From: Candidatus Latescibacterota bacterium
GTDB taxonomy: Bacteria > Krumholzibacteriota > Krumholzibacteriia > Krumholzibacteriales > WJIX01
Assembly (NCBI GenBank): GCA_030643145.1
Contig: DAOWMJ010000022.1
Coordinates: 1-14,599 of the forward strand
Direction of reading: 5' to 3'
DNA: 14,599 bases
The notes beneath the pieces were generated by a model, which was given only the letters and a program-made list of their open reading frames with translations, was not told where the DNA came from and made no database searches. Within the stretch, counting starts at the first letter, position 1. Each line of letters opens with the position of its first letter. Below are positions 1 to 7,784 of the stretch, piece after piece. A program made the position numbers and the translations under genes.

Positions 1-984
1 CACACCATATCCAGGCAAAAAACCAAAAATTACTGGCGTTTAAAATTACCTTACCAAACTCGCTGGTTTGTTCCGAAATTCATGGCGGCCCTCGCTATAG
101 GACGTTCTCCTGAGAAATACGGCTTCAGGAAACCGGAAAATATTCCTGTTGAATTCGATATTATCGAAATCAATAAATCTACTGATTTAAGGGTTGTTGC
201 CAAAGCGGCTTCCTGCACATATTCCCGGATAAAGAAACTGAATCCGGCGCTTAATAGGTGGGCCACTCCCCCCGGTATGCCAATCAAATTAAAAGTACCA
301 AAAGGTAAAGGCTTGAAAGTTCTGAAAGTGTTGTCCAATATAAACCCTTCCGAGCGCGTTTCCTGGCATAGGCACATAATTAAGCGTGGAGAAACAATAT
401 CAACGATAGCTGTACGGTATGATATCTCACAATCTGAATTAATTCGGATAAACAAAATACCCAAACCCCGGTCTATTCGAGCCGGTAAAACGCTTATGAT
501 TCCAGTAAAAGAAATTAACGATAATTCGAATACCTCCTATACTTCTTACCGGGATACACCTAATTTGCCCACTAGAATAAGGATTAGAAAACATAAGTCT
601 CCTTCAAATTTCAAAAAATTAATGTATGAAGTCAAATCCGGCGATAACCTGAGTAAAATCGCCGACAAATTTAACGCTGAGCTCAAACATATAAGATCTT
701 GGAATAACCTTGAATATTCGTCTCTTATCAAACCCGGTCAGAAACTGACAATCTTTGTTCCTCCCGATTTTGTCGCTAGCTCAAGTACCGACAACAAAAT
801 TAGAATGATCTATATTGTAAAAAAAGGAGACACACTAAGTTCTATCTGCAGTATTTACAACACTTCTATCGGGAACATTCTGAAATGGAATGGAAATATA
901 AAAGAAAACAGGCTCTACCCGGGAGACCGCATAACTATCTTTGTGGACCCTGCTCAGGATTCCTTCTCCTCAGGCATAAAATAA
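1..984 (+). CDS. MltD-like lytic transglycosylase, C-terminal part with three LysM repeats (5' partial)
   Basis: The reading frame is open from the first base, so the gene starts upstream and the catalytic Slt domain is outside the window. The first 27 visible residues (including YWRLKLPYQTRWFVPKF) and the following NPEKYGF-like segment SPEKYGF match the region just after the catalytic domain in MltD-type murein transglycosylases. These enzymes cleave glycan strands in the periplasm or outer membrane with 1,6-anhydro product formation. Next comes a divergent LysM-like block ending LNPALNRWATPPG. Three clear LysM repeats follow, at about nt 367-510, 622-762 and 808-948, with the usual IKRGETIS, VKSGDNLS and VKKGDTLS openings. 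LysM binds peptidoglycan. The internal ATG at 82 is not a plausible start because homology continues upstream of it. The 3' end overlaps the convergent glgC gene by 31 nt. The assignment is from family memory; naming it MltD rather than another LysM transglycosylase is less certain. Confidence 0.85.
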   Translation, partial: HTISRQKTKNYWRLKLPYQTRWFVPKFMAALAIGRSPEKYGFRKPENIPVEFDIIEINKSTDLRVVAKAASCTYSRIKKLNPALNRWATPPGMPIKLKVPKGKGLKVLKVLSNINPSERVSWHRHIIKRGETISTIAVRYDISQSELIRINKIPKPRSIRAGKTLMIPVKEINDNSNTSYTSYRDTPNLPTRIRIRKHKSPSNFKKLMYEVKSGDNLSKIADKFNAELKHIRSWNNLEYSSLIKPGQKLTIFVPPDFVASSSTDNKIRMIYIVKKGDTLSSICSIYNTSIGNILKWNGNIKENRLYPGDRITIFVDPAQDSFSSGIK

Positions 985-2222
985 TCACCATCTTTATAAT
1001 CTTTGTGATCGATCAGGTTATCCCTAGGCGAAGCGGACAAAAGACAGTTAGTGCCAATTTTAATTCCAGCGGGGATCATGGTTTTTCTTCCTATAAGTGT
1101 GATCCCCGAATTCAGATAAGATGGCTGAAGAATATTGACAACACCCTTGTCCCCATAGCCAATAACAGTCTCTTCTCCAATATTACACCCCTTATCAATA
1201 ATTGTATTCTTGATCCTTGTATTCCGTCCAATTCTACATCTATGAAAGATAATTGAATTTTCAACTGATGCTCCTTCTTCAATTTCTACCCCTGGGGATA
1301 TAATTGAAGAAGAAACCTCGCCTTTTATCACACACCCACTGCATATCATGGAATTGTTTACTGAAGCGCCTTGTTCAACAACCGTTGGGAAATTCTCATT
1401 GGATACCGTAAAGATATTTGAATTACTATAGAGGTTGAATCCTGAGTTGGGGTCAAGCAATTCCTGGCTTGCCTGAAAATAGCTTTTAACAGTTCCAATA
1501 TCAAGCCAGTATCCATCAAATCTATATGCCGCCAATTCTCTATTAGATGTCAGGTAGGGAATAATGTGGTTGCCAAAATCAAGATCATTGAATTTTCTTT
1601 TCAGCTTTTTAAGAATTGAAATTAAAAATTTCCTATCAAAAAGATAGATACCCATCGAAGCAAGATTGCTGTCACTTCTATCTGGTTTTTCTTCAAATAG
1701 TTTTACAGTTCCGTTTGAATCCACAGTTGCTATTCCACATTGGCTGATAAGTTCATCCGGAACATTAACTACTCCGACTGAAGCTTTCGCGCCGGAATCT
1801 ACATGTACCTTTAAAAACCTGCTATAATCCTCTCTATAAACATGATCTCCTGAAAGAATAAGAATATTCTCATAATCCAGTTCTTCCAGGACAGAAATGT
1901 TTTGATACATTGCATCACCTGTTCCCTGATACCAGTCAGCGCCCCTGTAACCCAGACGGGGATGCAAAAGAGCAAGCCCTCCTTTTCTACGGTCAAGATC
2001 CCACGGTTTCCCTATTCCAAGATGTCTGACAAGAGAACGTGAAATATACTGCGTAAGAATAAAAACAGTTGAAATTCCTGATTTAACACAATTTGTCAGT
2101 GTAAAATCAATTATTCTATATGTGCCGGCAAAAGGGACCGCGGGTTTTGCCCTATAGCTGGTTAAAATACTTAATCTTTCACCTTTTCCACCCGCTAATA
2201 TGAAAGCGGCTAAATCATTCAA
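954..2222 (-). CDS. glgC: Glucose-1-phosphate adenylyltransferase (ADP-glucose pyrophosphorylase), catalytic-type
   Basis: This 422-residue protein should make ADP-glucose from ATP and glucose-1-phosphate for glycogen synthesis in the cytoplasm. The nucleotidyltransferase domain comes first: AGGKGERL (10-17) with the catalytic-site Arg16, RAKPAVPF with Lys26, SGDHVY with Asp126, FEEKP with Glu178/Lys179 for glucose-1-phosphate, and YWLDIGT with Asp241. A left-handed beta-helix of hexapeptide repeats follows from about residue 285. All the residues I know from E. coli GlgC (Arg32, Lys42, Asp142, Glu194, Lys195) have counterparts. The start is TTG at 2222, preceded by a GGAGG Shine-Dalgarno 7 nt away. 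It overlaps the stop of the upstream paralogue by 4 nt (TTGA), so the two are probably translationally coupled. The last 31 nt run antisense to the end of the transglycosylase gene. Which allosteric effectors it uses cannot be read from the sequence. Confidence 0.93.
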   Translation of the reverse strand: MNDLAAFILAGGKGERLSILTSYRAKPAVPFAGTYRIIDFTLTNCVKSGISTVFILTQYISRSLVRHLGIGKPWDLDRRKGGLALLHPRLGYRGADWYQGTGDAMYQNISVLEELDYENILILSGDHVYREDYSRFLKVHVDSGAKASVGVVNVPDELISQCGIATVDSNGTVKLFEEKPDRSDSNLASMGIYLFDRKFLISILKKLKRKFNDLDFGNHIIPYLTSNRELAAYRFDGYWLDIGTVKSYFQASQELLDPNSGFNLYSNSNIFTVSNENFPTVVEQGASVNNSMICSGCVIKGEVSSSIISPGVEIEEGASVENSIIFHRCRIGRNTRIKNTIIDKGCNIGEETVIGYGDKGVVNILQPSYLNSGITLIGRKTMIPAGIKIGTNCLLSASPRDNLIDHKDYKDGDYFMPEEKES

Positions 2223-3394
2223 GTTATATCCTCCGAAATTACAGATTCAGGTTCAATCATACTCCCTTTTATAACCGTCATACCGGTTGATATTTTAGAT
2301 CCTTTCCCGATAATGGTAATCTCCATGGCCCCCGAATCAACGGGGCCATTTCCAACGTTTGCTTCTTCTTCAACAATAACCTTTTTATCGATGATCGTCT
2401 CTCTGATTACGGCTTTCCGGTTAACCGTGGAAAAAGGGAATAGAATGCTGTCTTCTACGGATGCGCCGACAGATATATGGACTCCCGGAAATACAATTGA
2501 ATTTTCAACCCTTCCCTCAATTGTACAACCATCCGCTATAATTGAATTATTGACGCTGCACCCTGAAACAAATCTTGTCGGTGGAAGCCCCGTGTTTCTC
2601 GTAAACAACGGCAATTCTTTATCAAGCAAAAATGATCTATCCTTTAACAATTTCATAGATGTTTTATAATAAACGGGTAGGGAACCAATGTCCTCCCAAA
2701 ATGATTCAAATTTGTAACAAGTAACCATTCCGTCATTGACTCCAGGTATGAGTATATCAAAAACCAGGTCCAGCGGATTATTTTCAAGAAATTTTATAAG
2801 ACACTCCCTATTAAAAAGGTATATTCCTAGGGATGCCATTTTGTAGCTTGAAGAACTGGGTTTTTCCTGAAAATCAACGATATTTCCTTTTTTGCTAAGC
2901 TTTACCCTTCCAAGATATTGATTCCTGGAAGGATCAATCTCCTTGCAAACAACAGTAATCGGTTTTGAAGATTTGAGATGATGCTTGACAATACTCTGAT
3001 AATTCATTGTGTAAATTTGATCACCTGACAATATAAGCACAAAATCAGCATTTGAATCACGAATCAAGTCAATATTTTGTAGAATAGCATCTCCGGTTCC
3101 CTTGTACCATTCGGCAACTCTTCCGTTAAAGGAAGGCTGCATAATGTAAACTCCCCCGTTTTTACGATCCAGATCCCAGGGTTTTCCCATACCAATATGT
3201 TTTATTAATGATTTTGGATTGAATTGAGCAAGAATGCAAATATCCGTAACTCCGGAATTCGCGCAATTACTCAGACAGAAATCTATTATTCGGTATCTTC
3301 CGCCAAATGGGATCGCCGTTTTCGCCCTGTGTCTTGTAAGAACACTTAGTTCTTTTCCGGAACCGCCGGCAAGGATAAATGAAAGAACTTTCAA
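2219..3394 (-). CDS. GlgC/GlgD-like ADP-glucose pyrophosphorylase paralogue, possibly a regulatory subunit
   Basis: This 391-residue protein has the same architecture as its neighbour: an N-terminal nucleotidyltransferase domain, then a left-handed beta-helix from about residue 270. The nucleotide-binding loop reads GGSGKEL, so Glu15 sits where catalytic enzymes have Arg (E. coli Arg32). Lys25 (RAKTAIPF), Asp125 (SGDQIY), Glu177/Lys178 (FQEKP) and Asp235 (FWEDIG) are kept, though the usual Pro after RAK is Thr. Loss of the equivalent Arg is one of two changes that make the potato large subunit non-catalytic, so a modulatory role like that of GlgD is plausible. That is inference. The start is TTG at 3394: an in-frame TAA stands directly before it, and AAAGGTGG lies just upstream. 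The gene is 42 nt downstream of the PorV-like gene and overlaps glgC by 4 nt, so all three are probably one operon. A catalytic role with altered properties is not excluded. Confidence 0.88.
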   Translation of the reverse strand: MKVLSFILAGGSGKELSVLTRHRAKTAIPFGGRYRIIDFCLSNCANSGVTDICILAQFNPKSLIKHIGMGKPWDLDRKNGGVYIMQPSFNGRVAEWYKGTGDAILQNIDLIRDSNADFVLILSGDQIYTMNYQSIVKHHLKSSKPITVVCKEIDPSRNQYLGRVKLSKKGNIVDFQEKPSSSSYKMASLGIYLFNRECLIKFLENNPLDLVFDILIPGVNDGMVTCYKFESFWEDIGSLPVYYKTSMKLLKDRSFLLDKELPLFTRNTGLPPTRFVSGCSVNNSIIADGCTIEGRVENSIVFPGVHISVGASVEDSILFPFSTVNRKAVIRETIIDKKVIVEEEANVGNGPVDSGAMEITIIGKGSKISTGMTVIKGSMIEPESVISEDIT

Positions 3395-3436
3395 TTAGCC
3401 ACCTTTTTCTCGATGAAAAATTAATAGCAGAACCTA

Positions 3437-4483
3437 TTAAAAAGAAATCAGCATTGAAACCCTGTGTGTTGTATCAAAAACATCGTGAACCAACAAAGCG
3501 TAGTCAAATCCCAACGATATATTCCAATTCCCGAAATCTTCAAGAAGGAAGCCGGCTCCCGCTGTTGGCCTTCCCATATCCAACCCTCCGCGCAGAGCAA
3601 CAAGTTCTCTAATAAACAGCTCCGCTCCTAGATGAAAATCAGCGCTGGCTCTTCCCAGCCAGAATTGAGCGCCTTGTCTTCTGTTTGAAAATCTCAGATC
3701 ACCATCAACCGCCAGGAACAAAACACTATTCATACTTTCTATACGAAACGGATAGCCCACCCCGATCTTAAGGGTGGGATATATAAATTCTTCCTTGCCG
3801 GTACTCCAGCTTATATATGTACCTGTCGCGTCTTGAAGTTTTATTCCGAGCATTGCATCTTTCCATAAATTCTTTTTCAACAACCCCAAATCTATACCGA
3901 TACCAAGGCTTGAAAAACCAGCGACCTGATCATTCCTTATCAATTTCACCGACGCCCCTAGTGAAGCAAAATCCATTTTTTGAGCATAAGAAAAGAATAG
4001 CGCGTAGTCATTAGCGCTTTCAAAAGGATAATCTTTATAATTAAAATTCAGTTTATCCCCATCCAGTGGTTCATATATGCCATCTCCATCTACGTCATCC
4101 ATCATACCTGAATTCATAGGTATAATTCTAATATCGGGAACACCCAAATGTATAAAGGTAAACCCCCATCCTGATTTTCCCCCTTCAATTGGCCTTACCA
4201 CGGACAAATAGTTATAATCCAATAAATTCCCAAACCGCTCTGAATGCATCATGGATATTCCAATATTCTCAGGCTTTGTGATAAAGGAAGAAAAGAATGA
4301 TATGCCTGCTGGATTCCAATAGGGCGCTGTCGCGTCATTTGCTATCGAGACAAACGCGCCACCCATAGCCATAGCTCTTGCGCCTCCTCCAAGAGCCATA
4401 AACTCCCCCGCGTAATTTTCAGCATATAAATTGTCTGAAGCCAGAAATACAAACATACAGATCGCCAAAATTCTGATTTTCAC
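3437..4483 (-). CDS. PorV/PorQ-family outer-membrane beta-barrel protein
   Basis: The 348-residue product has a signal peptide (residues 1-21, cut after LYA). It then shows the PorV/PorQ family opening with GGGARAMAMGGAF (about 32-44) and a Trp-Asn-Pro-Ala-Gly motif at 56-60. Alternating amphipathic strands fill the rest, and it ends in Phe (SMLISF), the usual recognition end for outer-membrane barrels. A loop at 129-144 has DDVDGDGIYE spacing like a calcium-binding DxDxDG turn. PorV is a type IX secretion shuttle component in Bacteroidota, but the family is broad and FadL-like, and no other type IX genes are visible here. The function is therefore left open. The start is GTG at 4483, supported by an in-frame TGA just before it and a GGAG 6 nt upstream. 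It is the first gene of the likely operon with the two GlgC paralogues, an odd partnership for an envelope protein. Confidence 0.82.
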   Translation of the reverse strand: MKIRILAICMFVFLASDNLYAENYAGEFMALGGGARAMAMGGAFVSIANDATAPYWNPAGISFFSSFITKPENIGISMMHSERFGNLLDYNYLSVVRPIEGGKSGWGFTFIHLGVPDIRIIPMNSGMMDDVDGDGIYEPLDGDKLNFNYKDYPFESANDYALFFSYAQKMDFASLGASVKLIRNDQVAGFSSLGIGIDLGLLKKNLWKDAMLGIKLQDATGTYISWSTGKEEFIYPTLKIGVGYPFRIESMNSVLFLAVDGDLRFSNRRQGAQFWLGRASADFHLGAELFIRELVALRGGLDMGRPTAGAGFLLEDFGNWNISLGFDYALLVHDVFDTTHRVSMLISF

Positions 4484-4503
4484 TCAATTCTCCATTTTCC
4501 AGG

Positions 4504-4540
4504 GGATGTAGTACAAACAAGCTGTCATAACACTTCATCC
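4504..4540 (-). promoter_or_regulatory. Hairpin at the very 5' end of the PorV-like operon leader
   Basis: The arms GGATGTAGT (4504-4512) and ACTTCATCC (4532-4540) pair over 9 positions with a single mismatch. The stem starts within about one nucleotide of the transcription start predicted from the promoter at 4548-4576. A stem at the extreme 5' end can protect an mRNA from decay, as in ompA of E. coli. That role here is inference. Confidence 0.35.
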
Positions 4541-4547
4541 AAGAATA

Positions 4548-4576
4548 ATTATAACAGAAGATTAGCGCTAACACAA
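4548..4576 (-). promoter_or_regulatory. Extended -10 sigma-70-type promoter of the PorV-like/glgC operon
   Basis: On the minus strand a perfect TATAAT (4553-4548) is preceded by TGT, forming an extended -10. A weak -35 (TTGTGT, 4576-4571) sits 17 nt away. The predicted start is near 4541, giving a leader of about 57 nt before the GTG start at 4483. Confidence 0.5.
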
Positions 4577-4749
4577 ATATTCCGTAGTTAATATCAAAAT
4601 ATTTGCCGCTAAAGAGAAATTCTCGTGTCAGCAATATAAATACTTGTCTAGTATTTCTACTGAGTATTAACCGCTCCGCAATGAGCTTAAATCATCAATC
4701 AACTTGAACCGGCTATAGACAATATACCGATCAATAATCAGTGCTGTTT

Positions 4750-6234
4750 TTAATAAATATTATACTCTTTCAATCTCCTATAAAGGGTCCTCTCCGACAT
4801 TCCTAACTGGCGGGCAGTCTTTCTTCTATTTCCATTATTCACTAAAATCGCTTCCTTTATTGCATCCTTCTCAATGCTATTTAAATCTCTGCCCTTTTCT
4901 TCCACACTATCGCTTACCTCAATCCACCTTCCTGTATTCAAGGTTCTTTCTTCAATATTTTCGTTCAGCAAACGTAGGATTTCCTTAACATCCTTGTTAA
5001 GAACAAGAAGTGAATTGATCATAAGTTCTCTTTCCATTTCTTCTCTTGATTTTTGTATATGTACCGGCAAATCGGGAAAAGCCTGTTTTCTACTTTCTTC
5101 ACGCAATCTTTTTTCAATATCAATAGCCCTAATAAAATTCGTAGCACTCAGAACAACAAGATTATCAATAACATTCTTGAGTTCTCGGACATTACCCGGC
5201 CATGGATATTGAGAAAGAAGTCTATACCCTTCTTTTTCAATACCTCTGATTTGCTTTCCATGCTTTTCCAAGGATGTCATCAGGAAAGCATGAACAAACA
5301 GGGGAATATCCTCCTTCCTCATTCGAAGAGGAGGAATTTCGAGATGGATTACTTTCAGGCGGTAATAAAGATCCCTTCTGAACCGACCATTATCAACTTC
5401 TCTGGCAAGATCCTTGTTTGTAGCTGCAATTATTCTAACATTGGAATAAACCTTATCGATCCCGCCTACGCGCATAAAAGTTCCTGTTTCCAGGACTCTC
5501 AGAAGCTTCACCTGCATGCCTAACGGCATTTCTCCTACTTCATCAAGAAAAATGGTTCCCTTATTCGCTCTTTCAAAAAGTCCTTGTCTATGAAGCACAG
5601 CTCCGGTAAAAGCTCCCTTTTCATGGCCGAACAACTCACTTTCAAGAACTCCTTCAGCAAAAGCCCCACAATTCACTTCTTCAAAGTGATTACTTTTGCG
5701 TTTGCTTAGGCTGTGAATAGCTCTTGCTACAACTTCTTTGCCTGTACCGCTTTCACCTTCTATCAAAACTGAAACTTCGGTAGGGGCAACATGCATAATT
5801 TTATCGATAATCTGATTTATATCTTCAGATCTCCCAATAATATTCTGGCTGCTTTTAATACTCCTTAATGTAATAATGTGATTCAATCTGGAGATGATAT
5901 CTTCTTTTTCCATATCAGGAGTAATGTATTGATCGACTCCTTCAAGATATTCATCTCTGATTATATCATCCGGTTTATTTTCACCAAATACAACCACATC
6001 GTATGCAATAAATCTCTTTTGGAACCGTTTTACAATCGGTAAATAGCTTTTGAATTTTCCCGACTGATCAATTACAAACACCAAGCCCTCTTTAGGTTCT
6101 TTCATAGCCAATACTTCAGAGATGTTTTTGAATTCGCGGCAAGGTATTTTATGATAAGTTGATCTCTCCTCCAGATATCTTCTGAAACCAGCTCTTTCAG
6201 AGAGAACCCATATTTGTGGTTTTTTTAAATCCAT
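4750..6234 (-). CDS. Sigma-54-dependent activator with degenerate receiver domain
   Basis: The 494-residue protein has three parts. Residues 1-120 resemble a receiver domain but lack its active site. The N-terminal acidic pair is absent (WVLSERAG), no Thr follows beta-4 (VVVFGEN), and Thr-Pro replaces Lys-Pro at 105-106. An Asp (56) is still near the acceptor position. Residues 130-380 are the AAA+ sigma-54 activator domain, with Walker A GESGTGKE (160-167), the intact sigma-54-contacting GAFTGA (207-212), Walker B IFLDE (228-232) and WPGNVRELKN (345-354). A helical linker follows, then a Fis-type helix-turn-helix (about 456-494). It should bind upstream DNA and drive sigma-54 RNA polymerase, but is probably not controlled by phosphorylation. 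The start is ATG at 6234; an in-frame TAA lies three codons upstream, there is no clear Shine-Dalgarno, and a -10 box ends 8 nt before it. It appears to have its own promoter. Its targets are unknown. Confidence 0.9.
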   Translation of the reverse strand: MDLKKPQIWVLSERAGFRRYLEERSTYHKIPCREFKNISEVLAMKEPKEGLVFVIDQSGKFKSYLPIVKRFQKRFIAYDVVVFGENKPDDIIRDEYLEGVDQYITPDMEKEDIISRLNHIITLRSIKSSQNIIGRSEDINQIIDKIMHVAPTEVSVLIEGESGTGKEVVARAIHSLSKRKSNHFEEVNCGAFAEGVLESELFGHEKGAFTGAVLHRQGLFERANKGTIFLDEVGEMPLGMQVKLLRVLETGTFMRVGGIDKVYSNVRIIAATNKDLAREVDNGRFRRDLYYRLKVIHLEIPPLRMRKEDIPLFVHAFLMTSLEKHGKQIRGIEKEGYRLLSQYPWPGNVRELKNVIDNLVVLSATNFIRAIDIEKRLREESRKQAFPDLPVHIQKSREEMERELMINSLLVLNKDVKEILRLLNENIEERTLNTGRWIEVSDSVEEKGRDLNSIEKDAIKEAILVNNGNRRKTARQLGMSERTLYRRLKEYNIY

Positions 6235-6242
6235 AGCATCTT

Positions 6243-6272
6243 AATGTACGCAAGAAATCCCCTATTTGTCAA
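6243..6272 (-). promoter_or_regulatory. Sigma-70-type promoter giving an apparently leaderless transcript
   Basis: A perfect -35 TTGACA (6272-6267), an 18-nt spacer and TACATT (6248-6243, four of six matches) are present on the minus strand. The expected start, about 6236, is only 0-2 nt before the ATG at 6234. No Shine-Dalgarno is present between them. Confidence 0.55.
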
Positions 6273-6382
6273 CAAATTACGCTGAGTATGAATTACAATA
6301 TCAAAATTTAAAAAAGATTAGAATGTTTCAGGCTTGAAATAAACTATTATGAAGCTACAGCCTCCAGAATATATGATACACA

Positions 6383-6405
6383 GAAACTATTTAGTAAATA
6401 ATTTC
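6383..6405. repeat. AT-rich inverted repeat between two activator genes
   Basis: Arms GAAACTATTT and AAATAATTTC pair at 9 of 10 positions around a 3-nt centre. It lies in the 182-nt gap between the response regulator stop (6417) and the pseudo-receiver activator. It could be an operator site upstream of the promoter at 6243-6272, or a weak 3' structure of the upstream gene. No T-tract follows on the minus strand, which argues against a classical terminator. Confidence 0.35.
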
Positions 6406-6416
6406 AAAGCTGTATA

Positions 6417-7784
6417 CTATACATTATAAATCTTTACTTTATCCCTGAGGGTCTGACGGCTTATTCCTAAAATTCGTGATGATTCTGATTTATTACCATT
6501 TGTCTTTTCCAATGTTTTAGCAATTAACAATTTTTCCATATCCTTCATGCTCAATGGATACAGCTGATCAATGTTCATGCTGCTTCTATCCTCTACCTCT
6601 TCAGTACTCCTTGTCTGTATCTCGATGGGAAGATGTTCTATCATTATTTCAGATTCAGCATCGAGCAAAACGGCACGTTCTATTATGTTTTTCAGTTCCC
6701 TGACATTGCCAGGCCAGGAATAATCCTTGAATAATTTTGTAACCTCGGATCCTATCGGTTTTATCTTCTTATTGAATTCATTGTTGAATATACTGATAAA
6801 ATGATTGGTAAGAAGCTCAATATCTTCCGTTCTATCACGGAGAGGGGGCAATTGAATAGGTATAACCTGAAGACGATAATAAAGATCATTCCTGAAGTTC
6901 CCCTTAGCGATTTCTTCCTTTAACTCGCGATTTGTAGCAGAAATAACTCTTGTGTTCACCATAAGGTCTTTTACTCCACCAACGCGGCGAAATGTCTTAT
7001 TCTCAATAACCCTAAGCAGTCTGCTCTGAAGTGTTACTCCCATTTCTCCAATTTCATCCAGGAATATTGTGCCGCCTTCAGCAATTTCGAACAATCCCCT
7101 CTTCCTGCGTTTCGCGTCCGTAAAAGCCCCCTTCTCATGCCCGAATAATTCGCTCTCAAGTAGTGTTTCAGGTAAAGCCGCGCAATTGATTTCCATAAAA
7201 GCGCGATCTTTCCCCATACTGCTTTCATGAATAGCTCTTGCCACAAGTTCCTTTCCAGTACCACTTTCACCTTGAATCAATATCGTACTTGCTCTACTTG
7301 CGCCGATCTTTTTTACTCTTTCAAATACCTTGACCATAACATCGCTTTTGCCAATAAAATTTTTAAAACTGTAGGATTCACGATTTTTTTTTCTGATTCC
7401 ATTCAACTCATTTCTAAGTTTTGATTTATCAAAAGCGTTTCTTATCGTAATTTTCATCTTTTCCAACTGAAACGGTTTTAAAAGAAAATCATATGCCCCG
7501 CATCTAATAGCTTCAACGGCAGTTTCTATTTGCCCATATGCTGTCATCATAATAACTGGAACCTGTTCATCCATTTCCTTAATTTTTTTCAATACTTCTA
7601 TTCCATTTATATCGGGCAACTTGAGATCGAGAATGATAAGATCCGCCGGGTCATTCCTAAAAGCTTTCAAAGCCTTTTTGCCATTTTCTATCTCCTCAGT
7701 CTCATATCCTTCATTCTTCAGTGCTTCTCCCAAAGACCACCTGATAGCCTGCTCATCATCAACGATTACTATCTTCTTCAACAT
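6417..7784 (-). CDS. NtrC/AtoC-type sigma-54 response regulator
   Basis: The 455-residue protein is a complete sigma-54-dependent response regulator. The receiver domain (1-120) has the acidic pair Asp9/Asp10, phospho-acceptor Asp53 in ILDLKLPD, Thr81 and Lys103, so it should be phosphorylated. The AAA+ domain (140-385) has Walker A GESGTGKE (172-179), Walker B IFLDE (240-244), the SATNREL sensor region and WPGNVRELKN (357-366). The sigma-54-contacting loop reads GAFTDA (219-224) rather than GAFTGA; I recall this variant in other regulators, so it is probably functional. A Fis-type helix-turn-helix (about 412-453) ends the protein. The ATG at 7784 has AAGG upstream, and the gene overlaps the 3' end of the kinase by 7 nt. 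That makes the kinase its almost certain partner. The target genes are not identifiable here. Confidence 0.95.
   Translation of the reverse strand: MLKKIVIVDDEQAIRWSLGEALKNEGYETEEIENGKKALKAFRNDPADLIILDLKLPDINGIEVLKKIKEMDEQVPVIMMTAYGQIETAVEAIRCGAYDFLLKPFQLEKMKITIRNAFDKSKLRNELNGIRKKNRESYSFKNFIGKSDVMVKVFERVKKIGASRASTILIQGESGTGKELVARAIHESSMGKDRAFMEINCAALPETLLESELFGHEKGAFTDAKRRKRGLFEIAEGGTIFLDEIGEMGVTLQSRLLRVIENKTFRRVGGVKDLMVNTRVISATNRELKEEIAKGNFRNDLYYRLQVIPIQLPPLRDRTEDIELLTNHFISIFNNEFNKKIKPIGSEVTKLFKDYSWPGNVRELKNIIERAVLLDAESEIMIEHLPIEIQTRSTEEVEDRSSMNIDQLYPLSMKDMEKLLIAKTLEKTNGNKSESSRILGISRQTLRDKVKIYNV

Noticed and set aside
82..984. ATG at 82 as the start of the LysM protein
   Set aside because: The 27 codons before it encode family-typical sequence and the frame is open to the window edge, so the gene is truncated by the window.
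885..1256. 123-codon plus-strand frame over the glgC 3' end
   Set aside because: It is antisense to conserved beta-helix repeats of glgC and out of frame with the LysM gene.
4419..4634. 71-codon minus-strand frame upstream of the PorV-like gene
   Set aside because: It spans the predicted promoter and leader and enters the signal-peptide region in another frame; no ribosome site or similarity.
5053..5523. 156-codon plus-strand frame within the pseudo-receiver activator
   Set aside because: Antisense to the conserved AAA+ domain; no similarity or ribosome site.
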